A DNA stretch of 53,800 nt from contig JAKSAW010000459.1 of the NCBI GenBank assembly GCA_022361455.1, positions 1 through 53,800 on the forward strand. Reading direction: 5' to 3'. This document shows positions 44,760-53,800 of the stretch, in pieces. Source of the DNA: Pseudomonadales bacterium (lineage in GTDB: Bacteria; Pseudomonadota; Gammaproteobacteria; Pseudomonadales; Ketobacteraceae). Numbering within the stretch: position 1 is the stretch's first letter; every line of letters starts with the position of its first letter. The position numbers were made by a program, and so were the translations under genes. Under the pieces are notes generated by a model. It saw only the letters and a list, made by a program, of their open reading frames with translations, had not been told where the DNA came from and searched no databases.

Positions 44760-44774
44760 GCTAACAAGTCCTAA

Positions 44775-44802
44775 AAAACCCAGGCTGGTCCTGGGTTTTT
44801 TT
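44775..44802 (+). terminator. Rho-independent terminator after zipA
   Basis: AACCCAGG pairs with CCTGGGTT around a CTGGT loop; an A-run before and T-run after extend it. It begins 16 bases after the zipA stop and separates zipA from ligA. Confidence 0.92.
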
Positions 44803-44877
44803 ATGGGTGTAGAATTTGCACCCATGATCATCTCTGAAATCATGTACAATCCTAGCTATTGCAACGCTTGTTTTTAA

Positions 44878-46935
<2,058 letters not shown>

Positions 46936-46960
46936 AACTAAGTATAACAGGAGCAACCAA

Positions 46961-47566
46961 ATGGCTTCCCAAAGCGCTGAAACTAACAATAATAAACAAG
47001 CTCCCGGTTGGCCCATGAGTGCCATTGTATCCCTGGTTGCGTTGCTCATTGTGTCTGTCGTGTTTATGTGGGTTTTTAATCAGCAGCAAATGATGCTTAA
47101 AGACGTTCAAGCAATAGCTGCTGAGAGCCAAACTCAGCAAGATAAAATGCAAAAGCAATTCTTGAAGTTCGTACAAAACCTTCAGGATGATCGTCGCCAA
47201 CAAATGGACTTTGTGGTTAAACAGCAGCATTACTCCGCATTAATGGGCCAGCTCTCAGAAATGAGTATGAATACTGAGAGGCAAGATGGTACTGCGCTGG
47301 AAGAAACAGTGCATCGTATTAATCAAGCCTATTTCGGCCTGGAACCTTTCCTTGATGAAGAGCAGCGCACTTGGTTAGCTAAACAGTTAAAAGCTCTTGC
47401 TAATTTAAGTGCCAAGCTGGCTGATCCTGCTCAAGAATACGAAGAGAATCTGTTAGCGACGAAGACCTCATTGCGACAAATGATTGATGAAACTCATCTA
47501 AACTTATATCCAGCCCTTTTTTCACCTCAGGAGACTGAAATTGAAGCACCCGTGGCTGCACCATAA
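46961..47566 (+). CDS. Unknown membrane-anchored coiled-coil protein
   Basis: I do not recognise this 201-residue protein. It has a hydrophilic N-terminus, one membrane helix (about residues 19-40), a Gln/Met-rich coiled coil (about 40-90) and a helical remainder, ending in Pro/Ala-rich sequence. The bulk would lie in the periplasm. AGGAG precedes ATG 46961. It overlaps the next gene by 26 bases, so the two are probably translated together and may act together at the cell envelope. Confidence 0.8.
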   Translation: MASQSAETNNNKQAPGWPMSAIVSLVALLIVSVVFMWVFNQQQMMLKDVQAIAAESQTQQDKMQKQFLKFVQNLQDDRRQQMDFVVKQQHYSALMGQLSEMSMNTERQDGTALEETVHRINQAYFGLEPFLDEEQRTWLAKQLKALANLSAKLADPAQEYEENLLATKTSLRQMIDETHLNLYPALFSPQETEIEAPVAAP

Positions 47567-48161
47567 GGCTTTACAGGCATCGTTTATAGTATTTTTTTGT
47601 GCTTTCTTGAGCGGTTGTGCCACCTCGCCCCCGAAAAAAGTTAATGATCTTTGTTCCATATTTAGGGAGAAAGATGATTGGCATGAGGAAGCGGTTGATA
47701 CTGCCAAAAAATGGGGAACAGAAGTGCCTGTGCTAATGGCAATTATGCACCAGGAATCAAAATTCATCGGTGATAATAAGCCAGAGTTTGAGTGGTTCCT
47801 TTTCATTCCTTTGGGGCGAGCATCCAGTGCTTATGGCTATGCTCAAGCTCTAGATGAAACATGGGATACTTATATTCGTGCCACCGGTAATCGTGGAGCA
47901 GATCGTGATGATTTTGATGATGCTATTGATTTTATCGGTTGGTATTCATCGGAAAGTTATCGCCGCAATAAGATTCGTCGTAATGATACCTATCATTTGT
48001 ACTTAGCCTATCACGAGGGCCATGGTGGCTTTGAACGGCGGTCCTTTAAAAATAAGCAATGGCTTAAGAATATCGCGAAAAAAGTATCTGGAAAATCCAT
48101 CCAATACCGACGTCAATATAACAAGTGTAAAGATAGCTTAGACTCTGGCTGGTTCTGGTAA
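47541..48161 (+). CDS. Lysozyme-fold (SLT-like) lipoprotein
   Basis: A 206-residue lipoprotein. The signal ends in an LSGC lipobox (Cys26). The mature part has the transglycosylase-like core: VPVLMAIMHQESKF with candidate catalytic Glu72, then ASSAYGYAQALDETWDTY, and a C-terminal helical region (YHLYLAYHEGHGGF). I infer peptidoglycan cleavage at the outer membrane. TTG 47541 has AGGAG 7 bases upstream. A similar protein lies near ligA in Pseudomonas, as far as I recall. Confidence 0.84.
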   Translation: MKHPWLHHKALQASFIVFFCAFLSGCATSPPKKVNDLCSIFREKDDWHEEAVDTAKKWGTEVPVLMAIMHQESKFIGDNKPEFEWFLFIPLGRASSAYGYAQALDETWDTYIRATGNRGADRDDFDDAIDFIGWYSSESYRRNKIRRNDTYHLYLAYHEGHGGFERRSFKNKQWLKNIAKKVSGKSIQYRRQYNKCKDSLDSGWFW

Positions 48162-48172
48162 GTGAGGGGTGA

Positions 48173-49000
48173 ATGAAAGACTTTAAACTAACAGGGCAAA
48201 CTGTTGACCTAAGCAAAACCGCCACATTGCCGGATAAACCTGTTAAAGATAGTCGAGGCAAAATTAAAGACTTACAATTAGAGTTGTTGCGTCAGCACCT
48301 TGCCTTTTATAAAGAAAAGCATCGAGCCATTATTGTATTTGAAGGCACAGATGCCTCTGGTAAGGGTGGTGCTATTCGTCGGCTAACCCGTCATCTAGAT
48401 CCCCGTAGCGCCCATGTATGGCCTATTGGTGCGCCTGATGCTCATGAGAAGCAACACCACTATCTGCAACGCTTTTGGAAAAAACTGCCTACCCATGGCG
48501 AGATCACGATTTTTGACCGTTCCTGGTATGGGCGGGTGCTCGTAGAGCGGGTAGAAAATTTCTGTGATGAAGATGCTTGGAAGCGAGCGTATCGCGAAAT
48601 CAATGAATTTGAGCGCCAGCTTGCTGATGACGGCGTTATGATTATTAAAGTTTTCTTCCATTTATCCAAGGAAACGCAGCGTCAGCGATTAGTGGATCGA
48701 ATTCAAGAGCCAACCAAGCGCTGGAAAATTACCGTGTCAGATTTGGTTAGTCGACAATATTGGGACAAGTATCAAGCAGCCTATCAAGATATGTTAACCA
48801 ATACCGCTACTGAAGTAGCGCCTTGGCATGTGATTCCAGCCGATGATAAAGCGAGTGCCCGTTACTACACCTTAAAAATAGTTAGCGATATTTTAGCGAA
48901 ACATGTTGATACCGCTAAAGTCAGTTTATTAGCACCAGATGTTGCTGCCATGGTCATGGAACAGTTTGGCCCTGAAGTCTTCCAAACGGAAAAGGATTAA
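48173..49000 (+). CDS. ppk2: Polyphosphate kinase 2 (PPK2 family)
   Basis: A 275-residue kinase that uses polyphosphate to phosphorylate nucleotides. Walker A is GTDASGKGG (58-66), Walker B ITIFDRSWYGR with Asp115, and the lid has Arg-rich RQRLVDRIQEPTKRWKI. The single-domain length fits. Which nucleotide (NDP or NMP) it prefers cannot be told from the sequence. It starts 11 bases after the lipoprotein gene. Confidence 0.92.
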   Translation: MKDFKLTGQTVDLSKTATLPDKPVKDSRGKIKDLQLELLRQHLAFYKEKHRAIIVFEGTDASGKGGAIRRLTRHLDPRSAHVWPIGAPDAHEKQHHYLQRFWKKLPTHGEITIFDRSWYGRVLVERVENFCDEDAWKRAYREINEFERQLADDGVMIIKVFFHLSKETQRQRLVDRIQEPTKRWKITVSDLVSRQYWDKYQAAYQDMLTNTATEVAPWHVIPADDKASARYYTLKIVSDILAKHVDTAKVSLLAPDVAAMVMEQFGPEVFQTEKD

Positions 49001-49003
49001 GTT

Positions 49004-49249
49004 GTGTCTGAGCAAATGGTTGAAGTCCCGTGGCAGGAGTTAGCGCCAGAAACGCTAGAAAGCTTGGTTCAGGAATTTGTTACTCGGGATGGTACTGATT
49101 ATGGTGCATCAGAAATATCCACGGAGCAAAAAGTAGAGCAGGTTATTAATGGCATCAAAAACAAGCGTTGGCTCATCGTGTTCGACACCGAGCAAGAGCA
49201 ATGCAACATAGTCGACAAAGAAACCTGGTCGCAATTCCAGAAAACATAG
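49004..49249 (+). CDS. YheU family protein
   Basis: An 81-residue protein matching the YheU family in its N-terminal half: VPWQELAPETLESLVQEFVTRDGTDYG compares well with E. coli YheU. Function is unknown. GTG 49004 overlaps nothing and is 3 bases after ppk2; ATG 49016 is an alternative and would give the shorter usual N-terminus. Coupling to ppk2 is likely. Confidence 0.85.
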   Translation: MSEQMVEVPWQELAPETLESLVQEFVTRDGTDYGASEISTEQKVEQVINGIKNKRWLIVFDTEQEQCNIVDKETWSQFQKT

Positions 49250-49299
49250 GCCGATTACTGGCCCCTCTCTAATTACTTATCGGTAGGAAGAAACAAACC

Positions 49300-49845
49300 A
49301 TGGAAGAAGTCAAAATTGTCTACAAGCGAAATTCAGCTTGGTGGATTGCTACCTGTTACCTATTGGGCAGTATTTTCTTTTTAGGTTACGCATTAATTTC
49401 CTTAGTTGGGTTATTTGCTAATGTGGGCGTAGAAGGTATTAAAGCAATAAAAGAAGGAGCCGAAGAGCAGCGAGTGGAGGATGCTTTGGCGGTTTCTATA
49501 GAAAATTTGATTCAATTGGAAAATTATAAGATTGACTTTAAAGGTAGTGTCGGAACACTCGCACTAACCATTAAAAACGATAGTGAGTATGCCATCAGCT
49601 CGGTGCAAATTGAAATTGCAGAGTTAGGTTTGGAAGGGATACCAGTACAAGTTTGGAATCAGTATTTATTAGACCTTGATACTATTTACCCCGGTAGAAA
49701 TGGTTATGCAATGGAAACATTAAGACATGCAAAGCAAAACAGCTTTAATACTTACTCGGTAAGAATTACAGGCTTTAGTATTGTTGGGGATAATGTTTTA
49801 CGAGAGATTTGTGAGCAGGGCAAGGAGATCGGTGATGAGGGTTAA
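49300..49845 (+). CDS. Unknown single-pass membrane protein
   Basis: I do not recognise this 181-residue protein. One membrane helix at about residues 14-40 is followed by a charged helix (IKAIKEGAEEQRVEDAL) and a beta-rich domain (about 75-165: LALTIKNDSEYAISSVQIEIAELG...NTYSVRITGFSI) that looks like an immunoglobulin-like or FxLYD-type domain. The short N-terminus is cytoplasmic by charge. It ends by overlapping the convergent GGDEF-EAL gene by 4 bases. Confidence 0.75.
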   Translation: MEEVKIVYKRNSAWWIATCYLLGSIFFLGYALISLVGLFANVGVEGIKAIKEGAEEQRVEDALAVSIENLIQLENYKIDFKGSVGTLALTIKNDSEYAISSVQIEIAELGLEGIPVQVWNQYLLDLDTIYPGRNGYAMETLRHAKQNSFNTYSVRITGFSIVGDNVLREICEQGKEIGDEG

Positions 49846-52013
49846 TCTAAATCCTCCATTTGATCAATCCAGGGTTTTTGGTTCATGTAATTAATAAAGG
49901 TGTCAGAATCTACTGCGGGGCTAAAGTAAAAGCCCTGCACAAAGTCACAGCGTCTTTCCAATAAGAAGCGTAGTTCTTCTTCAATCTCTACCCCTTCGGC
50001 GACCACTTCTAGGTTCAGGTTCTTGCAAAGCTGGATGATGGTATGAACGATGGACGCCGATTGTGCGTTGCGTACACATTCCGTAATAAAGCAGCGATCG
50101 ATCTTTAAGCTTGTAAAAGGAAAGCGAGTTAAATAGCTTAGCGAGGAGTAGCCGGTACCAAAGTCATCCAAGGCTACACGCACACCTAGGGAGCGCAAAC
50201 CTTCTAGTGCTCTTAAGGTTCGATGGGTGTCTTCCATCAAAATGTTTTCAGTGATTTCCACTTCCAGTTGCGCAGGGATCAAGCTGTGGTGATCGAGCGT
50301 AGAACGTACTTTTTCAACGATGCCGGATGTCTTTAATTGTAATGCCGATAAGTTAATAGCGGTTCTTACTGGTGGAATTCCTGCCTGGTTCCATAACTTG
50401 GTTTTACGACAGGCTTCATGCAGCAGCCATTCTCCCATTTCATTGATTAAGCCTAGCTCTTCGGCCATGGGAATAAATTGCCCCGGGGATATCATACCTT
50501 TCTCAGGATGACGCCATCGTATTAGGGCCTCAACGCTGCGTACTTCGCGAGTATGTAAATTAATCTTGGGTTGAAAATGCAATTCCAGTTCGCCGTTGCG
50601 TATCGCATTGCGAAGATCATTCTCTACAGACAGTCTTTCTTTAGAACGAGCATCAATTTCACTGGAATAAAATCTAAAGCTATTTCTACCTTGCGATTTC
50701 GCGAACAGCATTGCAGCGTCAGCATTACGAAGTAGAGTTTCGCTATTCGCACCATTCACTGGATATAACGCGATGCCGGCACTGGCGGTTATGACCACGC
50801 TATTGGCTTTAACCGTGATGGGTGCAGACAAGCGTTTAAATACTTTCTGAATAAGTAAAATAACATCATCAAGTTTGCGGAAGTTGTTTAATAAAATAAC
50901 GAACTGATCGCCCTCTAGTCTCGCAAGGACATTGCCGGTGCCTTCTTCGGTGGCATGAGGGTCAATAGCCGCTGGGCTTAGCTTGATGCTGCTGGGATCG
51001 TCCATCGCTTCCAGCATTCGTTCGGAAACTTTTACCAATAGTTTGTCACCAGCTTCATGACCGAGGGAGTTGTTAACCCGAGTAAACAAGTCCAGGTCTA
51101 AAACCATCACCGCTAAGCAACTGGCTTTTTCTTTAGCGCGCTTAACCGCGTATTCAAGATGAGCTTTGAAAAAAGTTCGATTCGGCAAAGAAGTTAATGT
51201 GTCATAGTAAGCGAGCTGAAGAATCTTATCTTTGTTGTAGGTTTCTTCGGTGATATCAAGAATGGTGCCGTTGATGATGTAGTCTTGATCACCACGAAAC
51301 TCGAATTCAGCCTCGTGACGTAGGCGGCGATGTAGGCCTTGCTTGTCAAAGAAACCATGCTCTACCACTAAGGACTTGTCTTTGTTATCGATTGCGTTCT
51401 GATAAATCTGACGCACTCTACTTTTTTCTTCTTTAGAAAAGTTTTCATAAACCTGGCTAAGGTTTGGATTGCCTTCATCCGGGAAATCTAGAATGCGTTT
51501 AAATTCTTTGGATACGTATAACTGCCGATCTCGGGTATCCCAACTCCAGCTACCCAATTTAGCAATTCGCTCTGCGTTTTCTAAACGGGACTCTCTTTGT
51601 TCCAAGGTTTTTAAAACGGTGCTGGTTCTTAGGATATATCGGGTGCGTTGTTCTAGTATTAAATGATTCAGCGGTTTGGTAATGAAATCCGTTGCGCCGG
51701 CTTCGAATGCTTTGTTGATTGATTCAGCGTCATCTAGCCCGGTCATAATCATGATGGGGACAGTTTCACTTCCCTGCATAGCGCGAATACGACTGCATAC
51801 CTCGTAACCATCGATTTCGGGCATAATCAGATCGAGCAACACCAAATCAGGCTGATAGCGAGAAAACTTTTGGATAGCGTCACGGCCATCATTGGCTTCA
51901 ATGACGTTGAAGCCAGCATCCTGCAGGGTGTCTTGGGCAACAAAACGAATCGCATCGTCATCATCGACGACGAGAATCAGGAAGTCCTTGTTGTTGATAT
52001 TTATTGGTAGCAC
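49842..52013 (-). CDS. REC-PAS-GGDEF-EAL signalling protein, degenerate GGDEF
   Basis: A 723-residue cyclic-di-GMP signalling protein. Receiver: residues 11-125, phospho-Asp61 in LVLLDLIMPEIDG, Lys113. PAS-like domain: about 145-260. GGDEF domain: about 265-450, with the motif altered to EGDQF (367-371) and a short acidic insert before it. EAL domain: about 462-715, with Glu495 in EAL, plus NLS, EITE, DDFGTGYSS, KID, AEGVE and QG, all intact. I infer an active phosphodiesterase with a non-cyclase GGDEF. The start is GTG 52013, with no clear ribosome site. Confidence 0.92.
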   Translation of the reverse strand: MLPININNKDFLILVVDDDDAIRFVAQDTLQDAGFNVIEANDGRDAIQKFSRYQPDLVLLDLIMPEIDGYEVCSRIRAMQGSETVPIMIMTGLDDAESINKAFEAGATDFITKPLNHLILEQRTRYILRTSTVLKTLEQRESRLENAERIAKLGSWSWDTRDRQLYVSKEFKRILDFPDEGNPNLSQVYENFSKEEKSRVRQIYQNAIDNKDKSLVVEHGFFDKQGLHRRLRHEAEFEFRGDQDYIINGTILDITEETYNKDKILQLAYYDTLTSLPNRTFFKAHLEYAVKRAKEKASCLAVMVLDLDLFTRVNNSLGHEAGDKLLVKVSERMLEAMDDPSSIKLSPAAIDPHATEEGTGNVLARLEGDQFVILLNNFRKLDDVILLIQKVFKRLSAPITVKANSVVITASAGIALYPVNGANSETLLRNADAAMLFAKSQGRNSFRFYSSEIDARSKERLSVENDLRNAIRNGELELHFQPKINLHTREVRSVEALIRWRHPEKGMISPGQFIPMAEELGLINEMGEWLLHEACRKTKLWNQAGIPPVRTAINLSALQLKTSGIVEKVRSTLDHHSLIPAQLEVEITENILMEDTHRTLRALEGLRSLGVRVALDDFGTGYSSLSYLTRFPFTSLKIDRCFITECVRNAQSASIVHTIIQLCKNLNLEVVAEGVEIEEELRFLLERRCDFVQGFYFSPAVDSDTFINYMNQKPWIDQMEDLD

Positions 52014-52297
52014 GTGCGCGATGTGTAATGTATAAAATGCGAGAGATTTTAAAAGTTTAGCTGGCGATTGGGCTTACGAACAGTGCTTTTATGTTAATGC
52101 TCTGAATGTTTCAGTAATTGAGTACTTCCATTGGCGCTAGATATCTGTTGCCATATAACTAAACGCTATGGACAGCAGCAACCTTATCCTGGCGGTAGGC
52201 GTTATTTATATAGTCGCTGAGGATGTTAGAAGAGGGTCGCGGGAAGGCAGTCCAGTAAGGGTGGCGGTGATAATAAAAAGATGATGACAAATAGCTG

Positions 52298-53422
52298 ATG
52301 AGTACGAACACCATACATTTTCGGCATAGCGACGAAGGAATTGTCGAGCTGGCAGGTCGATGGACCATCGATGGTTTGATGGAAATTAAGGCGGAGATTA
52401 ATCGTTTTCGTTGGCCGGATATTGATCAGATCACTCTAAAATCCGCCGATGATTTTCGTTTGGACGTGTCTGGCGCCTGGTTACTCAGGCAGGTCGTAAA
52501 AGATATCGAGCAGCGTTATCAAAGGGTACAGTTCTTTATCCAAGATCATAATTTGCTCAATTACCTCGATCAACTTGATGCTCGCCCGGTGGTGCAACAA
52601 CGGGCTCGAAAAATACCGATTGTTGATCATTTGCACAGCCTAGGAGAATGGGCCGTCAATGCTTGGCAAAATCTATTGGATTGGTTTGCCTTTATGGGCG
52701 AAGTCTTTGTGCTTTTGTTGTACGGCGTATTCAATCTAAAGCATCTACGAGTTAAATCCATTTCACGACATATCTACACGGCTGGCATTCAGGCCATTCC
52801 TATTGTTGCGCTAATTGCTTTCTTGATTAGCGTCGTGCTGGCCTATCAAGGTGCAACGCAGCTGCAACAGTTTGGCGCGGATATTTATACCGTGGATCTG
52901 GTGACCCTTTCAGTGCTCAGGGAAATGGGCGTATTGCTTACAGCCATTATGGTAGCGGGGCGTTCCGGTAGTGCTTTTGCTGCAGAAATTGGAGTCATGA
53001 AAATCAATCAAGAGGTCGATGCCATAGCGACTATGGGCATGAATCCGTTAGAGGTATTGGTGTTGCCTCGGGCAATTGCATTGGTCATCGCCTTGCCTTT
53101 ACTAGCCTTTATTGCGGACATGATGGGTATCGCTGGCGCTGCGGTATTGACAGGTCTTCTATTAGATATTCCTTTGATGCAGTTCATAGAAAGAGTTCAT
53201 GGCCTACTATCAAATAACATGTGGATGTTTTGGGTCGGGATTATTAAAGCGCCGGTGTTCGCATTTCTAATCGCAGCAGTGGGGACTCGCCGTGGTATGC
53301 AGGTTAGTACCTCAGCTGAAAAAGTGGGAACCTACACAACCCAGGCTGTTGTGGAGTCTATTTTCCTGGTGATTTTGGCAGATGCACTGTTTTCCATTTT
53401 GTTTTCGCGGTTGGGGATTTAG
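52298..53422 (+). CDS. STAS-MlaE lipid transport permease
   Basis: A 374-residue fusion. A STAS domain at about 1-100 (LKSADDFRLDVSGAWLLRQVVKDIEQRY) precedes an MlaE permease domain (about 125-374) with the family core LTAIMVAGRSGSAFAAEIGVMKINQEVDAIATMGMNPLEVLVLPR. This resembles the Pseudomonas PA3211-type permease rather than the stand-alone MlaE. It would move phospholipid or another lipid across the inner membrane with an ATPase and a substrate-binding partner. The ATPase starts 2 bases after it. Confidence 0.9.
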   Translation: MSTNTIHFRHSDEGIVELAGRWTIDGLMEIKAEINRFRWPDIDQITLKSADDFRLDVSGAWLLRQVVKDIEQRYQRVQFFIQDHNLLNYLDQLDARPVVQQRARKIPIVDHLHSLGEWAVNAWQNLLDWFAFMGEVFVLLLYGVFNLKHLRVKSISRHIYTAGIQAIPIVALIAFLISVVLAYQGATQLQQFGADIYTVDLVTLSVLREMGVLLTAIMVAGRSGSAFAAEIGVMKINQEVDAIATMGMNPLEVLVLPRAIALVIALPLLAFIADMMGIAGAAVLTGLLLDIPLMQFIERVHGLLSNNMWMFWVGIIKAPVFAFLIAAVGTRRGMQVSTSAEKVGTYTTQAVVESIFLVILADALFSILFSRLGI

Positions 53423-53424
53423 GT

Positions 53425-53800
53425 TTGAGCCATTTCCTAAAAATTGATGGCATTGTAAATCAGTTTGGAACCCAGGTGGTTCATGATGGAGTATCTTTCA
53501 CCATTGAGCAGGGAGAAATTCTCGGCATTGTGGGTGGATCGGGTACCGGTAAATCAGTATTACTCCGAACCATCCTGGGTCTGCAGAAACCAACTGCGGG
53601 AGAAGTGTGGTTTCAGGGGCGAGGATTGATAGGTACTACCCTTGAGGAGCGCAGTCATTTAATGGCGCAATGGGGAGTGTTGTTTCAAAGTGGCGCTTTG
53701 TTTTCGTCGTTGACTGTATCGGAAAATATTCAGTTACCCATGAAAGAACACTACCACCTGCCAGTGGATATGCGCAAAGCGCTAGCCGCAGTAAAATTAA
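53425..53800 (+). CDS. MlaF-like ABC ATPase, cut by the window edge
   Basis: About 125 codons of an ATPase open from TTG 53425, running off the window. It has Walker A GGSGTGKSVLL and the pattern WGVLFQSGALFSSLTVSENIQLPM seen in MlaF and relatives. It follows the STAS-MlaE gene by 2 bases. Signature and Walker B motifs lie outside the window. A MlaD-type gene probably follows. Confidence 0.9.
   Translation, partial: MSHFLKIDGIVNQFGTQVVHDGVSFTIEQGEILGIVGGSGTGKSVLLRTILGLQKPTAGEVWFQGRGLIGTTLEERSHLMAQWGVLFQSGALFSSLTVSENIQLPMKEHYHLPVDMRKALAAVKL

Overview
The window looks like the chromosome of a motile, polarly flagellated gammaproteobacterium of the Pseudomonas/Marinobacter type (Pseudomonadales in the broad sense), with moderate G+C by eye. 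The main reason is gene order: fliKLMNOPQR-flhB, flhA-flhF-fleN-fliA, then cheYZAB-motCD-parC-parP-cheW and a DUF2802 gene, followed by ccmABCDE. A second block carries a GntR regulator, cysZ, smc, zipA and ligA. Both orders match what I know of Pseudomonas. I saw no tRNA, rRNA, insertion sequence, phage gene or CRISPR array; this is mostly core genome.

Layout. Positions 1-5.6 kb hold a truncated META-domain lipoprotein, trhP (yegQ), a possible small gene, fbp, and two tandem MscS-type channels ending in a strong terminator. From 5.6 to 14.1 kb lie a DUF4404 gene and the fliK and fliLMNOPQR-flhB units, both preceded by excellent sigma-54 promoter matches. From 14.1 to 19.7 kb is flhA-flhF-fleN-fliA with a weaker sigma-54 match. 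From 19.9 to 30.3 kb is the chemotaxis/motor operon with polar array-partitioning genes (parC, parP) and a duplicated cheW; the second cheW has its own sigma-54-like promoter. From 30.6 to 34.6 kb are a rhodanese-fold protein lacking its catalytic Cys and, on the minus strand, a TauE-type permease, a second FliK-like protein and a free-standing FlhB C-terminal domain. From 34.7 to 37.6 kb is a cytochrome c maturation operon that stops after ccmE. From 37.6 to 46.9 kb are an inverted-repeat-rich leader, a GntR regulator, cysZ, smc, zipA and ligA. From 46.9 to 53.8 kb are an unknown membrane protein, a lysozyme-fold lipoprotein, ppk2, yheU, an unknown membrane protein, a REC-PAS-GGDEF-EAL protein with a degenerate GGDEF, and the start of an Mla-type lipid transporter operon (STAS-MlaE permease and ATPase, cut by the window edge).

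How it fits together. The flagellar genes supply the export gate (FliOPQR, FlhA, FlhB), length control (FliK), switch (FliM, FliN), polar placement and number control (FlhF, FleN), the late sigma factor (FliA), and chemosensory signalling (CheY, CheZ, CheA, CheB, CheW). ParC and ParP would place the chemoreceptor array at the pole. The most interesting pattern is a short acidic helix motif of the form D-E-hydrophobic-E/D-x-L-L. It occurs at the FliM N-terminus and the CheZ C-terminus, both known CheY-binding sites in other species, and four times in the CheA linker where a P2 domain would normally sit. The other main leads are a stem-loop ahead of cheY, a near-perfect palindrome ahead of flhF, and the dense inverted repeats ahead of the GntR gene.
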